In this document: positions 6,062 through 12,287 of the stretch, in pieces | How the letters are laid out: each line of letters starts with the position of its first letter | Position numbering within the stretch: the first letter of the stretch is position 1 | Assembly: GCA_946631535.1 (NCBI GenBank) | Contig: CAMPAF010000051.1 | Span: 1-12,287 of the forward strand | DNA: 12,287 nucleotides | Reading direction: 5' to 3' | Source: an uncultured Verrucomicrobiota bacterium | Lineage (GTDB): Bacteria > Verrucomicrobiota > Kiritimatiellia > RFP12 > UBA1067 | Notes under the pieces: model-generated | Database searches by the model: none | What the model was told of the DNA's origin: nothing | Seen by the model: only the letters and a program-made list of their open reading frames with translations | Made by a program: the position numbers and the translations under genes

Positions 6062-7597
6062 ATGCTTGCAAAATGCTACTCGGGAGCCCTCTATGGCGTC
6101 AACGCCCAGACCGTCGAGATCGAGGTGTGCGCCGCGTCTGGCTCAATCCAGTTCACGCTCGTCGGCCTGCCGGACCAGGCCGTGAAGGAGGCCAAGGACC
6201 GCGTCATCACCGCGATCGGCAACTCCGGATACAAGAAGATCGAGTCCAACGTCACGGTGAATCTCGCGCCGGCAAACGTCAGGAAGGAAGGTCCGATATA
6301 CGACCTGCCCATAGCGGCGGCGCTCCTGGCGGCGACCGGCAAGATCGAGTGCCGCGACCTCGCCGACTACGCCCTCGTGGGCGAGCTGGCGCTCTCGGGA
6401 GAGGTCCGCCGAACCTTGGGAATCCTGCCGATCGTGCTCGAGATGCGCCGCATCGGCAAAAAGGGAATCCTCGTGCCTGCCGACAACGCAGCAGAGGCCG
6501 CTATGGTGGAGGGCATCGACGTCTATCCCGTGCATACGCTCCGCGAGGCGACCGACTTCCTTGCCGGAAGGCTGCCGCTCGACCCGCTGCGCGAGGACCC
6601 GAACCTGCTGGTCGAGGCGGGGCGCGACACGGGCGAGGACTTCGCGGACGTGAAAGGACAGGTCTTCGCGAAGCGCGCTATCGAGGTGGCGGTGGCCGGC
6701 GGACACAACCTCCTGATGGTGGGTTCGCCGGGCGCCGGCAAGACGATGCTCGCGCGGCGCATCCCGTCCATCCTGCCGCCGTTCACAGTGGAGGAAGCGC
6801 TCGAGGTGACGCGCATCCATTCTGTCGCGGGCGAGCTGAAGGGCCAGCAGTCGCTAGTCGTCCAGCGCCCCTTCCGCGCCCCGCACCACACGGTCTCCGA
6901 CATCGGACTCCTGGGCGGCGGGACGCACCCGCAGCCGGGGGAGGTGTCGCTCGCGCACCGCGGCGTGCTCTTCCTCGACGAGTTCCCAGAATTCAAGCGC
7001 AACGTGCTCGAGGTGCTGCGCCAGCCACTCGAGGACGGACATGTCTCCATCGCCCGCGCGGCTGCGGCCTGCGACTTTCCCTCGCGCTTCATGCTTGTCG
7101 CGGCGATGAACCCGTGCCCATGCGGCTACGCAGACGACCCCAAGCACCTCTGCCGCTGCTCGCAGCGCCAGATCGCCGTCTACAGGGGAAAGATATCGGG
7201 CCCCCTTCTCGACCGCATCGACATCCAGATCGGCCTGCCGCCGGTGGCGTACCACGAGCTGATCGATCTGCCGCCAGGCGAGCCATCGGCAAGCATCCGC
7301 GCACGCGTCATCGCCGCGCGCCAGCGCCAGCGGGCGCGCTTTGCCGGAATTCCCGGCGTATTCTGCAACGCGGACATGCGCTCGCGAGACCTCGCCCGAT
7401 TCTGCAAGCTCGACCCCGATGCGCAGAACCGCATGCGTATCCTCCTGCAGTCGCTGGATCTCTCCGCCCGCGCATACGACCGCGTGCTGAAGGTGGCGCG
7501 CACCATCGCGGACCTTGCGGGATCCGACAACGTCACCGACAACCACGTCGCCGAAGCGAGCGCCTATCGCGAACTTGACCGCAACTACTGGAACTGA
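6062..7597 (+). CDS. comM: ComM/YifB family Mg-chelatase-like AAA+ ATPase
   Basis: The 511-residue length is normal for the family. Residues about 1-170 form the Lon-protease-like S5 domain, which opens with the typical SGALYGVNAQTVEIEV. The AAA+ core has Walker A GSPGAGKT (221-228), the HHTVSD motif (275-280) and Walker B VLFLDE (302-307). The conserved MNPCPCGY (349-356) with C364 and C366 follows, then SGPLLDRIDI (379-388) and the Mg-chelatase C-terminal domain to about 508. In competent bacteria ComM is a hexameric helicase that drives branch migration of incoming single-stranded DNA during transformation; homologues also occur in non-competent species. The start at 6062 follows AAAGGA by ten bases and lies three bases after the DUF2851 stop. 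All catalytic motifs are intact. The gene sits between DUF2851 and comEC, supporting a role in DNA uptake and recombination. Confidence 0.95.
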   Translation: MLAKCYSGALYGVNAQTVEIEVCAASGSIQFTLVGLPDQAVKEAKDRVITAIGNSGYKKIESNVTVNLAPANVRKEGPIYDLPIAAALLAATGKIECRDLADYALVGELALSGEVRRTLGILPIVLEMRRIGKKGILVPADNAAEAAMVEGIDVYPVHTLREATDFLAGRLPLDPLREDPNLLVEAGRDTGEDFADVKGQVFAKRAIEVAVAGGHNLLMVGSPGAGKTMLARRIPSILPPFTVEEALEVTRIHSVAGELKGQQSLVVQRPFRAPHHTVSDIGLLGGGTHPQPGEVSLAHRGVLFLDEFPEFKRNVLEVLRQPLEDGHVSIARAAAACDFPSRFMLVAAMNPCPCGYADDPKHLCRCSQRQIAVYRGKISGPLLDRIDIQIGLPPVAYHELIDLPPGEPSASIRARVIAARQRQRARFAGIPGVFCNADMRSRDLARFCKLDPDAQNRMRILLQSLDLSARAYDRVLKVARTIADLAGSDNVTDNHVAEASAYRELDRNYWN

Positions 7598-7605
7598 CGC
7601 CATCC

Positions 7606-9096
7606 ATGCGCCTCTCGCTGCCCAACCGCCTGCTTCTCGCCGCCGGCATGCTTGTCGCAGGCGAGGCGTGCGGCTTCGCCTTGCACGTCTGGGCCATGCT
7701 GTGGCCGCTGATCGCATTCATGGCCGGCATTGCCCTGCTGGCCGCATACGGATGGGGAGCGCGCGGACTTCTGATGCCAGCCGTATTTTCCCTAGGTGTC
7801 GTCCTTGCGGCGCGCTCGGAAAGCGACAGGCTGCGCATCCTCGAAGAGACGCGCTTCGTATCGAATCCACCACCTGTGACCGTCAAGGTGGAAGCTCCAG
7901 TCAACCGTTGGCGCGCGAAGAAGCACGACGGCTGGACGGTGGACTTCCAGTCGCACCTCGGCCCCATCCAGACCAAGGTCGTGATGGCGTTGCCTGACGG
8001 CGCGGCTTTCCCATCCGTCGGCGAGACGTGGACCTGCTCCGGTCGTCTCTCCTGCAAGGGCGAAGAGGAAGAACGCCGCGCGCGCTACACGCTCTGGGTC
8101 CTCGATCCGTCAAAGGCGCGCCTGACCAAGCCTGCGGGCACATCCGTTTCGGCCCGATACGAGGCGCTAGGAACGCGGATGGCAGAACAGGCCTCCATCG
8201 GGCTCGACTGGTCGCCGGAGATCGCCTCGCTCAACCGCGCCATACTGCTAGGGCAGCGCTCGGGGCTGTCGTGGGCACGCAGAAAGACGTTCTCCGCCGC
8301 CGGCACCATCCACGTGTTCGCCATCTCCGGACTGCATGTGATGGTGATCGCCCTCGCGCTGAACAGCGTGCTGAGCCGACTGGATGTGCAGGTGCCGTTG
8401 CGAGGGCTGATCACGGTTCCTGCCGTGGCGGCGTACGTGATGCTCACGGGGATGCGTCCCAGCGCCCTGCGTGCCGCAACGATGCTGGCGATATACATGC
8501 TGGCACCGGTGTTCGGACGCCGGCCGAACGCGCGCACGGCATGGTCGATCACGGCGCTTGGCGTCTACGGATACGCCCCGGAACGGCTCTTCGACCTCGG
8601 ATGCGCGCTCTCGTTCGCCGTGATGTTCGGAATCGTGCTGTGGGTGGAATGGTCGCGCGGCTTCGCGCCTATCGCCAAGCCAGGCTCGAACGTCCAGAAG
8701 CTACTTGGCTGCCTCGGCATATCCTTTGCGGCGTGGGTGGCCGGCGTGCCGATCACGGCGCACGCGTTCGGTCGGTTTTCTGTCGGCGGACTCGTCGCGA
8801 ACGTGGCGGTGATATACTGCGCCGGCTGGATGGTCAAGTGCGGAGTCTTCGGGCTCGCTGCCAGCTTCTTCTGCATCCCGCTCGCGGCCATCGCCAACAA
8901 CCTCTCTGGCCTTTGCACATTCGCCATGACGCTCGTCTCCGAGCAGGTGACGAAGTTCCCGTTCGTCCTTGTCGAGACTCCATACTGGACCGCATGGCAC
9001 AGCGTGACGTGGTATGCCGCGTGGATTGCGTCCTGCCTCGCTGCCGGAAGGCTCTTCCCCCGCAATTCTTCAGCGCCGAAACCCTGGTGGATATGA
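7606..9096 (+). CDS. comEC: ComEC/Rec2 family DNA-uptake channel lacking the metallo-beta-lactamase domain
   Basis: This is a 496-residue integral membrane protein. Two hydrophobic helices (about 7-28 and 30-68) are followed by an OB-like soluble region (about 90-185, DUF4131 position). Residues about 205-485 form the Competence domain, with TIHVFAISGLHVMVIAL (234-250), the family hallmark, then TGMRPSALRAATM (281-293) and several further helices. Family members form the inner-membrane pore through which single-stranded DNA enters the cytoplasm. Many homologues are about 700-800 residues with a C-terminal metallo-beta-lactamase-like nuclease; here the protein stops right after the last helix with PRNSSAPKPWWI, and no such domain follows in any frame. 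The gene starts eight bases after comM with only a weak ribosome-binding site, so translational coupling is likely. Confidence 0.92.
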   Translation: MRLSLPNRLLLAAGMLVAGEACGFALHVWAMLWPLIAFMAGIALLAAYGWGARGLLMPAVFSLGVVLAARSESDRLRILEETRFVSNPPPVTVKVEAPVNRWRAKKHDGWTVDFQSHLGPIQTKVVMALPDGAAFPSVGETWTCSGRLSCKGEEEERRARYTLWVLDPSKARLTKPAGTSVSARYEALGTRMAEQASIGLDWSPEIASLNRAILLGQRSGLSWARRKTFSAAGTIHVFAISGLHVMVIALALNSVLSRLDVQVPLRGLITVPAVAAYVMLTGMRPSALRAATMLAIYMLAPVFGRRPNARTAWSITALGVYGYAPERLFDLGCALSFAVMFGIVLWVEWSRGFAPIAKPGSNVQKLLGCLGISFAAWVAGVPITAHAFGRFSVGGLVANVAVIYCAGWMVKCGVFGLAASFFCIPLAAIANNLSGLCTFAMTLVSEQVTKFPFVLVETPYWTAWHSVTWYAAWIASCLAAGRLFPRNSSAPKPWWI

Positions 9097-9097
9097 C

Positions 9098-9111
9098 GGC
9101 GTCGTAACGCC
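9098..9111. terminator. Hairpin between converging comEC and GH106 genes
   Basis: GGCGT-CGTA-ACGCC is a perfect 5-bp stem with a four-base loop, placed directly after the comEC stop (9094-9096) and before the GH106 stop (9114-9116). An overlapping GTAAC/GTTAC pairing is also possible. No T-run follows on either strand, so it is at best a weak two-way terminator; the 17-base gap leaves little other room. Confidence 0.3.
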
Positions 9112-9113
9112 TG

Positions 9114-12029
9114 CTACTCGGTTACGCAGACGCTCACCGGGCCGAGAAGACCGGATTCGAGCAGCTGCTCGTCCGCCGCCCAGAGGCGACATGTCGAGAA
9201 GGCATGGCGCCCCGTTGGCGACGGCTTGCCCTCCTTGAGCCATCCGGGCCAGCGTCTGACGAGCGGATAGCCGCGGCTTTTCTTTCCGTTGTCCCATTCG
9301 CAGTCGTCCGGAAGCCGAGCATCGCCGATGAGGCGGTTTGGCCAATAGTTCGTCACTTTTACCTCAATCTCCATCGGCACGTCCGGCAAACGCTCCCAGC
9401 CAGCTGGCAGAGCGTCGGTTATGTCGACAGTGAACGGCGGCTTCCACAACGCAGGATACTTCCTGCCGTTGATCGTGACCTCCGCGATGTTCTTGACCGT
9501 TCCAAGATCGAGACAAACCCGTTTCTTCTGGGGACAGACCCCTTCGGCTTGGGGACAGACCCTATTTCCAGCAAGGGAAAACTTCATGAAATAGCTTGCT
9601 GTACCTGAGAAATAACGGATATCAGGATTGTCGCTTTTTGTCCACGACTCAAGATCCGCAAACCTTGCCGTCGCGACATCGCTCGTGGCCATAGGTTCGC
9701 GGAAGGCCACATCCCATGTTCCGGCGACTGATATTGTCTTGGGGACAGACCCTTCCACGTTGGGGACAGACCCTTTCGCGGTGGGGACAGACCCCTTTTG
9801 CCGTGGACGGAACACGACAAAAACCGAATGGACAGGTGGACAGTCGAGCGTAAGTTCCGTACAGCCATCCGCCGTCGTCCTGAAATCCGCCGCGTCAACC
9901 ACCCGGATAGAGCCTGACACGGGATCCCACAGTTCAGGAATCTTTCCATAGACTCGAAACGAGCATCTGACCTTCTTCGCGATCTCGTTCGGCACGGCGA
10001 CGAAGTACAGGTCATCATCGCCAATGCGGCGATGCATCCATGTGACATCGTTGTCGTCACATTCGAAATCTGGCCTGCATCCCATTCTCCTGAGCGCGGT
10101 CGCCACATATCCATATTCCACCACGGTAGCCCCGGCTCTCTCGATGCGATCGAGCACGGCGTTCACCTTGGGACGGAGCGAAGCGCGCGGCGGCGTTCCG
10201 ACCACGCGATAACGCACGCCGCCAGGCACGACAACGCACCCCCCATCCACCCTGCTCTCCGCAATCGCTATCGGGTGGCAGCGGTCCCCTTCGTAGCCAT
10301 GCGGGATCTCGCCGTCGGTCCCGTAGTCTGGCGCCTCTCCAGAAGTGCAGAGCAGCACGTCAGCGACGAACTTTCCCTGCTGCAGCAGATGCTGTGCGCG
10401 GGCGACATAGGTGAAGAATTCCCTGGCGCCGTGCTCCCACCACGTCTGGGTGCGGTCGAAATGCCCGCCGTATGCCGCCATCGTCATTCCTGGACAGCGC
10501 GCGGGAACCGTCCACGGCTGATGAACGAAGCGGTGCAGGATCATGCGGTTGACACCGTCGGCAAATATCCGGTCGCACTGCAGCTTCAGCTCGAACGGCC
10601 CCTGCAGCCAACGGCCTGAATCCCTAGTTGGGTAGGCCGTGAAGGCCTCCGCGCCGACGATTCGCTTGCCCCAGACGTGCGCAACGGAGGAAACTGCCTT
10701 TGCGTTGCCGAGCGTGCGGTTGCCCCACCGCGTCTCCATGTACGTTCGATGCGGCTCTCGCGCCAGCGCCGCGAAGTTGCATCCGTTCGTGATCGGCTGC
10801 CAGAACTCGGCCATCGGGATATCGCAGAAACGGCCATACTCAAGATCGTCGAAAGGTCCGTTGCCGTACGGTTCGCAGGAAAAGATCAACCCGTTCTCGT
10901 GACAGCGCTTCTGAAGCTGGGCGGCGTAGTTCTTTACGAACTGCTCGGAGAGGACAAGACGAAAATCCTTGAGGAAGCGTTCGGTCTCGGCGGCGCTTCC
11001 CACGGGGTAGCCCGCAAGCACGGGCAGGTAGCCGGCGATGGAGTATCCCATGCTGGCGGCGAACGTCTTCTCGAACCCGCGCGTCCAGTTCTGTCCGTGC
11101 ACCTCGTAGCTGTCGAGAAGCACGTTGTTGAGCGCGCGGCCGTTCCCAAGGCGTCTCAGCGCCTCGCCGACGTAGGCGTCGAAATGCACGTCCAGCGCAT
11201 GCGCATCCAGCTTGTCGCACTCCAGTCCGAGACCAGCCTGGGATGCACTGCGGTTCTTGCGTCCGTTGCACATGTAGCCGATGCGCAGCACGGTCCAGGA
11301 ATCATGGGACGACGGAGCGTCCCATGCAAGACACCCATCTTTGACATCACTCGTGAGGTCAATTATGCCGTTCTTCGCCACGCACGAGTCCGACGGCAGT
11401 TCCTTCACTGTCAGGCGCTGCGGCTTGATTGGCGCATTCTCCGCCCCGCGCCTGCGAAACACCTGCCAGTCGAAGTCCGGCCAGTTAGCCCGCGCGCTCG
11501 GCGTGGGGAACGCAAGGACGGCAATGTCTTCGTAGAAGCCATTTGTACGCTCCGGGAGCGGCAAGGCGCCGTCGAACCGTTCGCCGCCCTTCACGCGCAC
11601 AGTGGTGTTGGTGACGTACTTCATCGCAAGCTCGGGCGTGATCCACGGGCCAGCCGAACTTGTCCAGCCGCTGCAGTTGGCGATGCAGAGCTCGAGTCCG
11701 AGCCGCTTCGCCTCGCGGTCCGCGTGTGCGAGGCAGTCGTACCAGTCGTCGGTCGCAAACTCCACCGGGCCTTTCGGCAGGGCCAATCCCGCATCGAAGA
11801 TCTGCGCCCCGCCAATCCCGACGCGTGCCATCGCCTCCAGGTCGGCTGTGATGCCCTCCTTGGTGACGTTGCCGTTCATCCAGTGCCACCACGTGTGCGG
11901 CCTCGCCATCGCCGGCGGCGAACGGAACTCCTCAGGGGAAAGCCCCGCCGCCGAGACGGCAAGACTCGCCAATACTACACACGCGGCGCCAAGCCGCAGG
12001 AATTTGCTGCGATTGAACTTGTTTTGCAT
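9114..12029 (-). CDS. Secreted GH106-like glycosidase (alpha-L-rhamnosidase family) carrying in-frame repeat insertions
   Basis: The protein has 971 residues from the ATG at 12029, with a signal peptide at about 1-28 (KFLRLGAACVVLASLAVSAA). The GH106 N-terminal signature is clear: SPPAMARPHTWWHWMNGNVT (37-56), then KEGITADLEAMARVGIGGAQ (57-76). The TIM-barrel part contains ANCSGWTSSAGPWI (117-130), LLDSYEVHGQNWT (304-316), CEPYGN (385-390), MAEFW (406-410) and GAEAFTAYP (459-467), which hold the probable catalytic acids. Known family members remove terminal rhamnose from pectic and other polysaccharides. A beta-sandwich at about 765-971 shows DLGTVKNIAEVTING (841-855). Two insertions, KGSVPTAKGSVPNVEGSVPK (745-764) and RVCPQAEGVCPQKK (823-836), are encoded by a DNA repeat and sit in a linker and a loop. 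An in-frame ATG at 12056 is possible but would give an over-long leader before the hydrophobic core. No strong ribosome-binding site is seen for either start. Confidence 0.88.
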   Translation of the reverse strand: MQNKFNRSKFLRLGAACVVLASLAVSAAGLSPEEFRSPPAMARPHTWWHWMNGNVTKEGITADLEAMARVGIGGAQIFDAGLALPKGPVEFATDDWYDCLAHADREAKRLGLELCIANCSGWTSSAGPWITPELAMKYVTNTTVRVKGGERFDGALPLPERTNGFYEDIAVLAFPTPSARANWPDFDWQVFRRRGAENAPIKPQRLTVKELPSDSCVAKNGIIDLTSDVKDGCLAWDAPSSHDSWTVLRIGYMCNGRKNRSASQAGLGLECDKLDAHALDVHFDAYVGEALRRLGNGRALNNVLLDSYEVHGQNWTRGFEKTFAASMGYSIAGYLPVLAGYPVGSAAETERFLKDFRLVLSEQFVKNYAAQLQKRCHENGLIFSCEPYGNGPFDDLEYGRFCDIPMAEFWQPITNGCNFAALAREPHRTYMETRWGNRTLGNAKAVSSVAHVWGKRIVGAEAFTAYPTRDSGRWLQGPFELKLQCDRIFADGVNRMILHRFVHQPWTVPARCPGMTMAAYGGHFDRTQTWWEHGAREFFTYVARAQHLLQQGKFVADVLLCTSGEAPDYGTDGEIPHGYEGDRCHPIAIAESRVDGGCVVVPGGVRYRVVGTPPRASLRPKVNAVLDRIERAGATVVEYGYVATALRRMGCRPDFECDDNDVTWMHRRIGDDDLYFVAVPNEIAKKVRCSFRVYGKIPELWDPVSGSIRVVDAADFRTTADGCTELTLDCPPVHSVFVVFRPRQKGSVPTAKGSVPNVEGSVPKTISVAGTWDVAFREPMATSDVATARFADLESWTKSDNPDIRYFSGTASYFMKFSLAGNRVCPQAEGVCPQKKRVCLDLGTVKNIAEVTINGRKYPALWKPPFTVDITDALPAGWERLPDVPMEIEVKVTNYWPNRLIGDARLPDDCEWDNGKKSRGYPLVRRWPGWLKEGKPSPTGRHAFSTCRLWAADEQLLESGLLGPVSVCVTE
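9529..9570. repeat. Repeat array 1: two copies of TGGGGACAGACCC on a 21-bp pitch
   Basis: The 13-mer occurs at 9529-9541 and 9550-9562, each followed by an eight-base variable part. A degenerate third copy (9 of 12 bases) lies exactly one period earlier at 9509-9520. It lies inside the GH106 coding region, where it is read on the minus strand as VCPQ-containing heptapeptides. The element has no stop codon in any of the six frames. Confidence 0.85.
9740..9802. repeat. Repeat array 2: three copies of TGGGGACAGACCC on a 21-bp pitch
   Basis: The identical 13-mer occurs at 9740-9752, 9761-9773 and 9782-9794, with eight-base variable spacers (TTCCACGT, TTTCGCGG, then CTTTTGCC). On the minus strand it is read as three GSVP heptapeptides, a different frame from array 1. 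The exact 21-bp period keeps the host reading frame. Such short G/C-rich repeats recall REP-like elements mobilised by Y1-type transposases, but no such transposase gene is in this window. Confidence 0.85.
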
Positions 12030-12036
12030 GGCGGAA

Positions 12037-12045
12037 ATTCTACCA
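12037..12045 (-). promoter_or_regulatory. Extended -10-like element TGGTAGAAT just before the GH106 start
   Basis: This is the third copy of the 9-mer, ending only seven bases before the ATG at 12029. If it is a -10 box, transcription would begin at or next to the start codon, giving a leaderless or nearly leaderless mRNA. That would fit the absence of a good ribosome-binding site. If the start is 12056 instead, the element would lie inside the coding region. Confidence 0.4.
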
Positions 12046-12067
12046 TTTGTGTTCATTTGTGGCTAAA

Positions 12068-12097
12068 TCACTCCGCCGCTTGTTTTGTCAGTTTCAT
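12068..12097 (-). other. Possible nine-codon upstream ORF (MKLTKQAAE) in the GH106 leader
   Basis: ATG at 12097 is preceded by AAGGAG (12110-12115) at a rather long spacing of 12 bases and runs to TGA at 12068-12070. It follows the promoter-like pair at 12135-12163, so it would be the first ORF on that transcript. It does not overlap the GH106 frame. It may be a leader peptide, the remnant of an older gene start, or chance. Confidence 0.2.
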
Positions 12098-12134
12098 AAT
12101 TTTGCCGTTCTCCTTTTCGCATGAAAGTGAAATC

Positions 12135-12163
12135 ATGTTACCACAACGCATCCCGCCGTGCAA
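12135..12163 (-). promoter_or_regulatory. Promoter-like pair TTGCAC - 17 bases - TAACAT upstream of GH106
   Basis: On the minus strand TTGCAC (12158-12163) is followed after exactly 17 bases by TAACAT (12135-12140). TGG directly before the hexamer makes an extended -10 form similar to TGGTAGAAT. It lies just after the stop of the upstream partial gene and would give a leader of about 100 bases before the GH106 ATG. The -35 match is only moderate. Confidence 0.4.
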
Positions 12164-12186
12164 GTGCTAGACCACGCCATCGTGCT

Positions 12187-12287
12187 TCAGAACCCGGCGA
12201 GCGACCAGCCGAGGAGTCCGGCGGAGACTTCTGGACGGAGGACGATTTCAAGACGGACGGCCTGCGCCGTCACGGCCTTGGGCAGGC
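12187..12287 (-). CDS. C-terminal end of an upstream gene, probably a secreted glycoside hydrolase
   Basis: On the minus strand an open frame enters from the right edge and gives 32 residues before TGA at 12187-12189. It includes LPKAVTAQAVRLEIVLRPEV and then SAGLLGWSLAGF. The pattern RLEI-x-L-R-P-x-x-SAG-x-x-x-W is like the final beta-strands of several secreted glycosidases of gut bacteria, which end in RLEV-L-GFSGGILEW-type sequences. The same orientation as the neighbouring enzymes supports this. The fragment is too short to name a family. The other five frames are open over parts of this stretch but look less protein-like. Confidence 0.5.
   Translation of the reverse strand, partial: LPKAVTAQAVRLEIVLRPEVSAGLLGWSLAGF

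Noticed and set aside
4867..7578. A 903-codon plus-strand open frame spanning DUF2851 and comM
   Set aside because: Its translation is Arg/Ala/Pro-rich low-complexity sequence in a shifted frame across two well-recognised genes; high GC keeps stops rare.
9529..9802. CRISPR array
   Set aside because: Repeats are only 13 bp, spacers 8 bp, copies are few and lie inside a coding frame; no cas genes are present.
10677..12170. A 497-codon plus-strand open frame opposite the GH106 gene
   Set aside because: Antisense shadow of the GH106 catalytic part; Arg/Val/Ala-rich and without motifs.
12180..12287. Plus-strand coding at the right edge (frame reading EESGGDFWTEDDFKTDGL)
   Set aside because: It lacks a start with a ribosome-binding site and changes frame upstream; the minus-strand frame ends like a known type of glycosidase C-terminus and matches the neighbours' direction.

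Overview
The window is high-GC, gene-dense bacterial DNA. It shows a mix of secreted carbohydrate-active enzymes (a GH2, an SGNH esterase fused to a GH39-like barrel, a GH106-like enzyme), a beta-strand-repeat secreted protein, and a DUF2851 - ComM - ComEC housekeeping/competence block. This mix suggests a fermentative, polysaccharide-degrading Gram-negative of the PVC type (Kiritimatiellota, Lentisphaerota or Verrucomicrobiota-like, probably gut-associated). That assignment is inference; no rRNA or other phylogenetic marker is present.

Layout. (1) 1-985, minus: N-terminal part of a secreted GH2 enzyme that runs off the left edge. (2) 986-1351: a divergent intergenic region with promoter-like sites for both sides. 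(3) 1352-2100, plus: a small secreted beta-strand-repeat protein broken by two single-base frame changes. (4) 2137-4581, minus: an 814-residue secreted protein joining an SGNH/GDSL esterase to a GH39-like TIM barrel. (5) 4582-4807: a divergent regulatory region holding four exact TGAGACA heptamers on an 11-bp pitch, an inverted repeat, and a leader hairpin. (6) 4808-9096, plus: a tightly packed three-gene operon of DUF2851, comM and a comEC that lacks the metallo-beta-lactamase domain. (7) 9114-12029, minus: a 971-residue GH106-like enzyme whose C-terminal part carries two in-frame arrays of a 13-bp repeat (TGGGGACAGACCC) on an exact 21-bp pitch. (8) 12030-12186: its promoter/leader region, with a possible nine-codon upstream ORF. 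(9) 12187-12287, minus: the last 32 codons of another gene, probably another secreted glycosidase.

How it works together. The minus-strand genes look like independently transcribed secreted enzymes for plant or host glycans. Three of them have the identical 9-mer TGGTAGAAT (an extended -10-like element) shortly before the start codon. The plus-strand operon sits between two of them and concerns DNA uptake: ComEC would be the inner-membrane DNA channel, ComM the AAA+ helicase acting on recombination intermediates, and DUF2851 a protein of unknown function with a nuclease-like motif arrangement. No tRNA, rRNA, CRISPR array, complete insertion sequence or transposase gene was seen. The items most worth a second look are the 21-bp repeat arrays inside the GH106 gene, the heptamer array before the competence operon, and the DUF2851 link with a nuclease-less ComEC.
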